DNA from: Membranipora membranacea
Lineage: Eukaryota > Bryozoa > Gymnolaemata > Cheilostomatida > Membraniporidae
Direction: 5' to 3'
DNA length: 64,000 nt
Assembly (NCBI GenBank): GCA_914767715.1
Contig: OU612066.1
Span: 33,268,283-33,332,282 of the forward strand
In this document: positions 49,378-61,000 of the stretch, in pieces
How positions within the stretch are numbered: the first letter of the stretch is position 1
Layout of the letters: every line of letters begins with the position of its first letter
The notes under the pieces: generated by a model
The model's database searches: none
What the model saw: the letters and a program-made list of their open reading frames with translations, nothing else
Told to the model about the DNA's origin: nothing
Translations under genes and position numbers: made by a program

Positions 49378-52081
49378 CTGTCACTCACATTTGAGAGTTT
49401 TTGGTTTGTAGGTAGATGATGTAGTTCAGCCGCAGATGAGTTCATTCTGTCTGCCATCTGAAGATATTGTTACAGTAAGTACTGAATTTTCAATGCCTTA
49501 ATGATATTAAAACATCTGGTTATGTCGCAAATGTTTGTCATTGGTTGATAATTCTGACATACTGAAGGCAGTTTTGACAGTTTTCTCCCTTTTACTGTGG
49601 ATATGACAACTCTTCTTATTAGCCAAAGTTACTGTGAAGAATGATTTTTCATCTCTCTGATTATATTAATCTCCAGAAATAATGAACTTGTTATTACTCT
49701 AAACAAATCACAAATCACTTACCTAATCAACGAACCAGTCTGCTTTTTGAGACACATGTGCATCTATATTAATAATACTATTTTCTAACCTCATTTTTGC
49801 AACCTAGGCAACTTCACTATTTTTTACAAGCAGAGTGTACCAGCAACATTTTTCTTGCAACTTTTATAGTTTGTTATATTAATACAATCAATCAAATCAA
49901 TCTTCTCAATTGTAGGTTGTCGCTGTAACACAATCAACCTTTCCAGTAAACCAGCCAGCTGTACATTTTTCAAACCTAAGTTGACACAAGAGATAATAGA
50001 ATATTGAACTGTATGGCCATGGTGTGCCAGCAGGGTGTGTGGAAGCCTCCATATTCCAGTATTTAAAGCAGCAGTAGTTTGTGGAATATGCTGCATCTAG
50101 GTTGGGTATATACATTATTCAGATATATTCTAGAATGCAATACCTATGTTTGATGATATCATATAGTATATTATATAAAGCTAGTCAAGTGCTAATCCCC
50201 GAATACAATGCCAAAAACAGATCAAAAGTAAATATAGCGGAATTGAGAATGCCTGAGTATCTAGTTGCACTCGATGTTTGCTCAGCATTGTGAGCTATTT
50301 GATTCCATGTCCTACAAGAGGTATTTAGTAGGTGAAATCTGTGTATATATTTACTGTTGACAGTATGTGCCAGGCAGATTTAGTATCGTGTTGTTGAAGA
50401 CGCAGAAGCAAATCAGAACCTCAGCAAAATGCTGTGAGTCACCAGGGAGTTGCATAACAAGCTCTACCAAGGTAGGTCAATCATTTAAAAAAAATTGTTG
50501 TACAAGTTTGAGTGTATCATAAGTTTTTTTTATCTAATCCCGTTCACTAGCGGAATGAATTCTTCAGTTACTATTACTGGCAGCAGTACGGTATCATCAC
50601 TCATTTTAGGATAAGGGAAAGGGAGGCAGACAGTTTATTGGAGTTGTCAACCCAAAAGTTATCAGTGCGTTTTACCACAGGGAGCTGCTTATATAAACAA
50701 GTATTTACAACATGACCCGGTCAAGTTGTCTTTAATAGTCATTGACAATCATGCGATGATAGAATCAATTGCTCTTTTCCACACGGGTTTCAATATCTGT
50801 GCAGCGTGTTGTTCATTGGAATGTGTAAGGCGGGGCCGTGCCCTTTTTACCTCAAATAAAATACAGACACCGAACAAAGGAAATGCACACATCAATGAAT
50901 ATTTTTTATTAGCAAACTTTTCTTCAACAATGCAGTGAATGTATAACTTTTTGTCAATACGAGTTTCAGTAAATATGAATTGGAGCGCAATGTGATTGTA
51001 TCAGAAATTAGACTTCTCTATGAATGATAGTAGTGCTCCCAAGTGCTTGTGTCATCTATTCATTAGTAGCTGCTTGCATTGTGTGTGGTTTAGTTACAGT
51101 ATTGTTTACTACTAGCAGCAGTAGTGACACAGTGGCAGGGATTTAACTCGTCAAGTACTCGGGAGACTCTGAGCAGCTTCACTCACTGGATTATACTTTA
51201 GAAGACTACAACATACGCTTATAGTATGTAGTACTCAACACTGGCTACTCGCAGATTATACAACTCGGCTGCATGATAATGCAAATCTGTAACTTCTGCA
51301 TACAGAAAACTACCAGACACTGAGGTTAGTCTGCGCGTTGGCTTGGAATGTTTACTCTCAATCTCCTGCTCTCAGTTACTCACATTTTTATTCATTTCAA
51401 AGAGTTAAAACACATTCCGCACGTCTATTTTCCTTTTGTTATTTTGCTAAGGTTACTTTCTGCAGTCAACGAAATATAGTGCTCAATAACCAAGGCTGGT
51501 TTTGTGATAAACCTCATACCACCTTTTTCTTACCTCCCTGAATGCATGCTCACCATTCTCAGACCCACGATGCCATGATAGTGTGGGAGTGTTATTCTTA
51601 TTATCATCTATAATTACCGACTGTTTTTTTTACTCATCCTGAATCTATAAATCTTGTTCTCCTTACCGATACAGGAGATATTATATTACATGCTCAATGA
51701 GGCATTGAGAATGATCATTAGGTATCATAGCGTCTATTGGTATAATGTGACAGGTTCCAAGGATACAGTGCACCATGTATTGGCTGCTAGGATGGGTTGA
51801 TGATATAGCCACGTGCTTGTGAAGTAAAACAGGTTGCTATTGACACCAACTACCAACCCATTGTCATCATATATACCAAGGTGTTCATCGCAAGATTGAA
51901 TTAATTCAGTCTTAGCAAAGGATTATACGAGAGAGGTATTCTGCTGGACAATTACAAAGATTGTCTGGCAAATTAAAAAGCTACTATATTTATTAAACAT
52001 ATATTATATTTATTATAGAATATAGACTTGGTGTCTAATAGAAAACTCTCTCTGGCAGCGGATTAAAGGAAAGCTGTCAGC

Positions 52082-55000
52082 ATGGCAGCGTTGCCATTAT
52101 ATAAAGTTTTAATATTATCTATACTAGGAACATATCAAATAAACGCTCAGCAAGGTATGTGTAATTTCACTCTTAATTTTTGCCCTGAATGCTATCACTT
52201 AGATGTAGGTTGGCAGATGGACATATATTTAGATAGTGAACTCCTCTTATTTTTATCTGTTACCAGTTTTTATAACAAAGTTGTTGAAAAGGCTGAAGTC
52301 TTGAGCCCAAGAAATTATAGATTTGCTGTTACCAATGAACTCCTTTCCCTTGAGTTTGTGGATGCTGCTGGTCGGATTATATTTGGGGCAGTTATCACAT
52401 TTTGAGATGATCATCGATGTTAATTTTTCTATATATAATCAATATTAGGAAGGTGAATTACTCAAAGTTAGCTTATTAGTCATAATTTTCAGTGAGTTGT
52501 AATGTATTCAAAATATTACGATGCACTCTGACAATGTTACATGCGTAAATTTGGACAGGAAGAATCTTGCTAATTTATCTCTTTGTATCAATGGAAATAT
52601 ATGCTAAATACCTAGTGTCACACAGTTTTACATTCAAAACTGCTAAACTGTCTCAAATCATCTTCCTGTATCCGTTTTTCAGCCCAAAATGCTATGCAAA
52701 ACGGTGTGAAATCAACTAACCCTTTTCTAAGGCAGTATTAGTCACTAGATTTCGTAGTAGCCGGGTGAAATTTGTGCACTTGGAATATCATGATAATTTG
52801 TAATTAACCTATCACCATTACTATTAGATATAAATATTTAACGAGGACAATCTATAGTCACATAATCTGCTTTTGTTGAAATTAGAGCAACAAATATGGG
52901 GAAGCTCCACCAATCACATAATTGGTTTGATATATAAGTTCATGCCCTTATTCCGTCTCTGGTCGTTCACATAAAATACCCACTATCACGTATTGCGCTA
53001 ACTACGTACCTTTCCCGTATTATGAGGTCTATGTACCTGTCAAACGTCAGGTCAGCAATTTGGAAATGCTCAGTTTCCTTGCCAATATCATGTGCCAGTT
53101 CCCATGCCAGTTGATAATCTTCAAAAACGTTCATTGGTAGTGAAAAATTTGCTAGCATAGATGAAGGCACAAAAGTCTTTGATGACGTAACAGCTGGTTA
53201 TACAGTGATGGTGGAATGGATTCACTTTGTAGACATGCCGATAAAATAATCTCATATAATATGTGTCTGTGGCTGCCAATCTTATATTATTCTCTCTCAT
53301 ATTTACAAGTGATTGCATAAGATATGAAGACAGACCTAACTGTAACTTTTTATGTAATGGTAGCCAAATGCAGAACAAAAAATAGTTCAACAGTGTTCTC
53401 TGTTTGGTATAGTGGTTTGCGTGCATGGTAGCCAAATACTGAACAAAAAATAGTTCAACAGTGTGCTCTGTTTGGTATAGTGGTTTGCGTGCATGGTAGC
53501 CAAATACTGAACAAAAAATAGTTCAACAGTGTGCTCTGTTTGGTATAGTGGTTTGCGTGCATGGTAGCCAAATGCAGAACAAAAAATAGTTCAACAGTGT
53601 GCTCTGTTTGGTATAGTGGTGTGCGTGCATGGTAGCCAAAGACAGAACAAAAAATAGTTCAACAGTGTGCTCTGTTTGGTATAGTGGTGTGCGTGCATGG
53701 TAGCCAAAGACAGAACAAAAAATAGTTCAACAGTGTGCTCTGTTTGGTATAGTGGTTTGCGTGCATGGTAGCCAAATGCAGAACAAAAAATAGTTCAACA
53801 GTGTGCTCTGTTTGGTATAGTGGTGTGCGTGCATGGTAGCCAAAGACAGAACAAAAAATAGTTCAACAGTGTGCTCTGTTTGGTATAGTGGTTTGCGTGC
53901 ATGGTAGCCAAATGCAGAACAAAAAATAGTTCAACAGTGTGCTCTGTTTGGTATAGTGGTTTGCGTGCATGGTAGCCAAATGCAGAACAAAAAATAGTTC
54001 AACAGTGTGCTCTGTTTGGTATAGTGGTGTACGTGCAAATCAACGAGTCTTTCTGCAGGTATGGCAGAGATATACCCTAACAAACCCTGCTGGTTTGGGG
54101 AGAGCACTCCTCATGGAACAGTACTCCTCATGGAACAGTAACCAGCACATATCATGACAAGAAGCAGCGCCTTTGTCATTTTATTTTTGACGGATGACAC
54201 AATATCATCTTATTCCTTTATTTTACAGCGTGTACTTCAATAAATGGAGGGACAAATCTCGTTGTATCTATCGATGAAGCTACTGCTCAAAGTAAGTTGG
54301 CGTGCTGTTTGCATTGACATGATCTTATGTATACAACTTTATCTCCGAAAGGGGTGTACATACGGCCAAGTCTTTCTGCTGTGTATGAGTTGAGATGGCT
54401 CTTTTCCTATGTTACCATGGGAAATGTATTATTGTGTGAATTTAAGCAGCAACCTTAGAGGAACCCTCAACTGACAGCTGAACTAATACTGCACAACACT
54501 GTGGACATTTGCTGGGTTTACTGGGTTTCTACATAAGCTGTAATTGAGTGGAACCATTCAATAGGCTCTCAGTACGTTTGGGTGCGGTTTTAAAACCTCC
54601 CAAGTTGGATTGATCCTGACATTATAACAGTAACCATGTTTGTTGTAAAGTGGCTCTTCTTTTCCCTACACTAAAAAAATAAATTGCAGAAAATGAATCT
54701 CTGCAATTTGGAGAATTTTCAAATGTGTTGGTGCTTTAGTTTGAGAATGTAAATGTGATTCCTGTTCAGGAAACCTTTTGCATCCTTTTAGCATAATTGT
54801 TTTATCCTTTCCCTGAGAATTGTTTTAGGTACTTGTATACCTGACACTACATGGAACTGATGGCTGCATTGCATTCAACAGAAATATTGTCGGTCATAAA
54901 GTTTCAATCACTCATATCCTGCAAAAAGGAGCAAACAATAGTGATAGATACCCCCAACACTTTTCATTTCAGTATAAATTTCTATTTTATTTCTGTGCAG

Positions 55001-58000
55001 TGACTCTATCTAAACTTTATTTGACATCACTGGCTGTCCAAACAAATTGATGCATGATTTCATCTGATTCATCAATGCCGAACATTGTTCACATTCTAAA
55101 GAAGCAGAGCAGCCTGACAAAGTATCAAATTATGAGATGTTCTTACTTACATACTGGCTATGTTTGAACTGTTTGCCTTCAAGTACATATGATACTAAGA
55201 TTGATTCGTATGACTGCCTAAATCCTGGTACATATAGTTGTGTAAGCAACAAGCCCTGCTCGATTGGGTCTTACTTAGGCCAAGTTTGGTCCAGTTTGCC
55301 TGCATTCGAGATTGCTACTCAAAACACTTCTCTATAAACAGGATACGACCGTATAGCCAGGATTGAATAAAGGCATTATCAGAATAATAAGATCCCTGCA
55401 CAACTATTTAGTATTTATACATGCATGTTACAGGATGGTGTTCCCACCACTGAAGACATATTATTTTGTGTCTTTTGCATTAGTCTCCCCTCTGAAAAGT
55501 ATAAACAATTATCTAGAACATAATGTGGCGATCACCTAGCCTGACTTAGCAAGCTTGTCAAGACAGGCTAGCGATCACCATGGTGGCCTCGTCATGCGGC
55601 TCACTTGAAGGGTTCTTATATAATTGCATTAGATGTGCCTGTAATGCCACATGCCTTTTTCTCTTTTTACAGATTTAGCAAATAACCCGTCTGACTATGT
55701 AGCTGCCCTCGGTCTAAACGGAGTAATCGGCAGCAGTGGATCTAACAGTATGAGGATCGAGTTAGAACAGCGAGCCAATGACGAATCTAACATCGATCCT
55801 AACCAGTTCTTCCAGTTGGTACAGTCGGCGAATAACCGAGCTAGTATTCAGCTCATCAGGGCTATTGACTTTGATGTAAGTTTTCACAAAATATTGTATT
55901 AGGTACCAGAACCACAAGAGCTTAGCTGTATTTTGCAAAAGGAATTTAATTCTTTTTTGCAAACGGAGTGATACAACTATCTAAGAAGGATTGAATTGAA
56001 AACAAAATCAACCAAACACTCAATTATTGAAAGGCATAAAACTCAGAAAAGACAATACTGTCAATAAAATTCCATCCAAAGATGTCTGGCAAAAAATTGC
56101 CAGTTCAACTATTTAGTCCATTCCTCACATCACACCTCATTCAATACTTTCTAAGATATATTTGTAATCTCATTTAAAATAATTGATGAAAAGCGCAAGC
56201 AGATAATGTGTGTAATTTTGGTAACCATGGTATTCAGTCATGTAGTGAAGAATCAAGTTATGACGAGGCCTCACGACACACGGAAATAGTCTATCCGACA
56301 AATGAAGCTTTATGTAATACATTGTCATAGTGGGCTGGCTAACTCCATGAAATGGTTGCTAGGCATGCGAGCACTCTTAGATTGGCATGTAAATGAATTA
56401 ATATATCATCTATATTATATTGTCGTAGAGTGATGCCCCATTGATCATTTCACTGTCAACAAAATAAAAGTGTTATACCGGATTATTTAATAATGATTCA
56501 ATCACAAATGATAAATAAATTATGGTAATTATGGCCGGCTTCCTGAAATAAGAATGGGCTAAACAACAAAAAAGAAAAGCGCAAGACTTGGTATTCAATG
56601 TCAGTTTTATGCCAGTTTTTTCTGCCGATATATACCTGTATCGTTTGTTATATTAGGAGCAAGTTTTAAAATACAATTTACCATTTTATTACAGAGAGTT
56701 TTTCCACCAATCGTTGGAGATCCTGTTCCCAGAGAAATAGCCTCAGTATCAATGACACTGGATTGTTTTCCTAACCAGCAGGGACAACAAGAGGTAAGGC
56801 GCTGACCGACAGCTTTCGTTTATACTCTTGAAATATTTGAAGTTATGTTCCCTTATATGTAATCAACCCTGTCTACCTTGCAGACAGTTGTCCTTTTGAT
56901 CACTGACATCTCTGCTAGACCTTATATGTTTGCCCGTCTCATTCCATAGTATGAATAAAGTCAAGTAAACATCAGAAGAATGTTGAATACTCTTCCCACA
57001 GGGCATATCAATATTTCTTTTACACTGATACACATCTATTTATTCTGCAGAGGACATTCGCTCTAACTGTAAACATCAACGATGTCAACGATAATGCTCC
57101 CGAGTTTGATCAGCCATCGTATGCCTTCACTATATCAGAATCTACCCCGGTCAATATGACAGTGTGGGAACCACTGGAGCCTAAAGTCGAGGATCTGGAT
57201 AAGAATGAGAATAGCCATCTCTTCTTTAGTGTGCTACAGAATGACACAACCGGCGCTGTAAGTGGGGGAATTATCCTTTAGTGTTGGGTTGCTGAAACCA
57301 ACGTATGTCCTTGATGAGACAGAGTTTGTGCATTATGTCTAGCCTGTTTTTTTCTAAAATAACTCTCTTCACTTTGAAGTTGCCTGCCCCTTTATTTATC
57401 AAGCGCCAGTGATGTATAGATTAACCTCCCAGTATCGATCTTGGTCATCATATTTGGGCTTCAGTTTTCAACATCTTCTGCTAGGTCAAGCTCAATTTGA
57501 ACAGTGACATTGTGCATTGGCGTATGGCCTAAAAATTTATGTGTAAAATCATTCAATGGAGAGATTTACGCCACATTTGCGCCCATCTTCAGCCCAAATC
57601 AGTGACCAATCGCAACCATAAAAGAGGACGGCACTTTATCTTAACTTCTAATGTGTATTTGTATTGTAGTTTCGAAAGTTCGGTGTATCAGTAGAGAGAA
57701 CAGGACAGCTGAAGCTCATTCAGTCTCTGGATTATGAAAGTCTCCCAGCTAATCGAAAATATTACGATCTCACTATTCATGTCAGGGTAAGATAATAATC
57801 ACTGGTGTCAGAGTCACCTTCTCCTGCTCATTTGTGGATAATGTTTTTGCAGTTTGTTGAGAGATCCGTTTGTTGTCGTTACTTCGTCTGGGTTGATCTT
57901 TTTTCAAATAAAGCACTCATTCAAGAATGGTTTTACCTACCAATTGTTAATCGCGAGCAAAACGAAATTTTAGACAGCAGAAGCAAAGTTTATGGATCAC

Positions 58001-61000
58001 CAGTAAAAACCAGACTGAGTTGCTTTATAAATAATGATTATCATTGGTACATTGGTAATGTTTCAACTCTAATTTTTCTCGTAGGATGACGCAAAGAACG
58101 AACCACAGCTGACCGCAACTACCACGATCAGGATAACAGTGACAGATGCTGACGACTTACCCCCAAGATTTACATATCCTGGCTGCACCCCTGTGGTCAA
58201 CGGTGTATGCCTGAACCCTCAATACACTGCCACAGCTACTGTAGGTGTGACAGGTGCTCTGCAGGTGTCACCAAGTGCTATCAGGGCTGTCGATGGGGAT
58301 GAGACTCTTAACTACCCTGTCAGGTAAGAAAATTGTAGATATCAATGAATTAATTGATGATTACATTTTTTGCCATTATGATGGTGATTACTAGCATAAT
58401 TTAGTTAGGCCTTTTTGAATGGTCTCAGTCTTAGTAAAAGGTGTTGATGGAATTCTCTTGTCCTTAAAAATAAATCTGATTGTTGTTGATTTTTTCAGAT
58501 ACTCGATAATTGATGGTGTACCAGCCGACTACTCAGATAAGTTTGAGATTAACCCCAGTACAGGTGCTGTGAGCATCAAATCTGCTATTACCAATGCCAA
58601 CATCAGAGAATATCAGCTCACCATACAGGTAACTTTATTTTCTGACAAACTTGGTGACTAGTATTTTCTCTACTAGGGTAAGCATGTCTATCCTTGGAAC
58701 CTCACAGTTTTGGGAGATATCATAATGTGAAAGTTTGGATACGGATACTAGTAACACAAGAATTTTGACTATAACACCTCAAGCATAAGCGTCAGTGGAC
58801 GTTGATGCTGACGGAACAAAGAGTCCTGTATAGGGCATAATGAATCTTATTTTCCTTTTTCAAAGAGAGAAAACAATAATGTATATAATATTGTTATAAA
58901 CATTTTATAGGCACAAGAACAGCAAGGTCAGAGGTACTATGAAGTTGCCCCTCTCACTGTGACAGTTAGCCCTGGTTCCACCAATCAGCCACAAATCAGC
59001 TTCAGCACTGGTAATAATGCCGGGCAGGTGTATGAGATGTCCCCTACAGGTACTCTAGTCAAGGATAGTAATGACTTCTCTCAGGCTGTCCGTGTTATCG
59101 TGACGGACCCAGATCTGGTGAGTGGAGACAATTCCTTATCCACCTTTAGTTATGCTGATTGTAGTGGCTTTTCATTGAATCTTTTATGAGCTTAAAACTG
59201 ACTGTTCAACCTTAAAATCGAGCCTGAAAGCTTGATATTTAAATCGCTTGATAGTTCATCTATTCCTTTTATGTAGCATCACCTTAGGCATAAGGTATTA
59301 TATACTTGAATTCCAGTTTTATATATACTATTATATTATATTATATGATACTTTCTACAATCCAGGGACCTACTGATCCAGTACCTGACTATATCTATGA
59401 GACGAGCGAGCCTACACTATTCAGTGTTAACTCTGACGGGTACGTGACTGTCGTGAAAGCAGATTTAGACTATGAGAACCCACAGCACCGCAGCGTTAGT
59501 ATGCAGATTACAGTTCGAGAGAGGGATAATGTGCAGCAAACCGCCTCTGCTGTGTTCTCAGTACAACTGCTGGATATCAATGATAATTCTCCAGTGTTCG
59601 ACCAGCAGAGATACACTGCTTCTCTTGACCCAGGAACCACAAGCAGGAATGTTACTCAGGTAAATTGAGATATTAAATATTGATCCTCTGATACTTTGAA
59701 TTTTCAAAATATGCTCTGTATCAGTTCAATTAATTTGACTTTCATAGAGGTTGGATATGCAAGACTGGAAATAAAATACAATTTGGACACACAAAAAGAG
59801 AATGTAACTTATCAAAACGATTGACTCTTTGTGTATTTGGGCCTTTCAGTGCAGGTACTTGCTTGTCTCTAGGTAGTCGATCAATGTAACATTTTGGAGT
59901 TGTGTACTCCTGTTGATATCTTTGCTCCTCAAATTCCATGTGAATATAAAAGTAAGCTCAGCGCTCACTAATCTCCTCATGAAGAATAAGATTGTTTTTT
60001 TGGTTGTCAGGTTGCTGCCACAGACAGGGACTCTGGAAGTTTTGGTGAAGTACGCTACTCTATACAGTCAGTGACAGGTCCGGGTACTAACCCCAGCTCT
60101 AAGTTTAGTATTGACAGTACCACTGGAGTGATTATTACAGCAGGTGCCATGGTCTCAGGTGACAGCTATGTAATACTTACACAAGCATGTGATCAGGCTC
60201 CTGCCTCCACTCAAAGGTTAGTGTTATGTGAAGAAAAGTGATTTAATGGTCTGTTCAACCAAGGAGTCTATAACCTTGTATGGAGCTATTTCGATCGTAG
60301 TTCTTTACACAAATATATTTCTTGTTATCTCATAGTTTTATTGTCAATGCTTGTGTCTGTATGTAGATGTTCCACAGTTCAGGCTGTGTTGACAATCACA
60401 GGGACAGCTACAAGTGACCCCAGAGCCGTATTCTTTGATCCAGCAAACTACAATCTGGTTGTATCAGAAGCAGTACCTATAGGATATATCGCCGAAACTC
60501 TCAATGTAAGTACTTCCCTGCTAAACATCAGAAATTAAAAAATAAACTTATGAATTTGATAATGTAAAGATCTGATCAGAATGACTGATTGGAGTATTGC
60601 ATAAGTTTATCCAACTTCAAAATGACCAGTGAACATCCCATTTTGTTGCACTTCCAGCTTTTTTATAATATGCTCTATTTTATTTGGCAGACAATATTGT
60701 CCTGGACGTATGTTTTCCACAAGCCAAAGAAGTTACGGCAAAAATTTGGGGTGAAAAGATGATAATGTTTTGTGTTAATTTGTTCAACACAACCTTAGCC
60801 AGTATTGTTGCTAATTTACAAGAACATTAATCCTCAGCTTAATTTTATTCTGTTTTATAGGCTGTGAGCTCGACAGGTAAAGCCTTGACATACAGTTTAG
60901 TAAGTGGTAATACTGAGGGAACCTGGAGTTTGGAGTCAAGTACAGGCAATCTCAAAACTGGGCGAAGGCTAGACAGAGAGACAACTCCCAGTTATCAGCT

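Larger units (their letters stand above)
47389..52081. other. Intergenic region with repeat insertions, no gene seen
   Basis: It carries the ATP6V0B promoter at its left end and the cadherin promoter at its right end; the genes are divergent. Palindromic elements sit at 48791-48904 and 49293-49377, and a lone matching end (GCTAGTCAAGTGCT) near 50180. None of the open frames has family resemblance or splice support. Confidence 0.5.

Noticed and set aside
49220-49411. 63 aa open frame over the palindrome
   Set aside because: It is created by translating the palindromic element; no independent support.
53356-54035. CRISPR-like array
   Set aside because: The 68 bp units are directly adjacent with no unique spacers, in an animal intron; it is a minisatellite.
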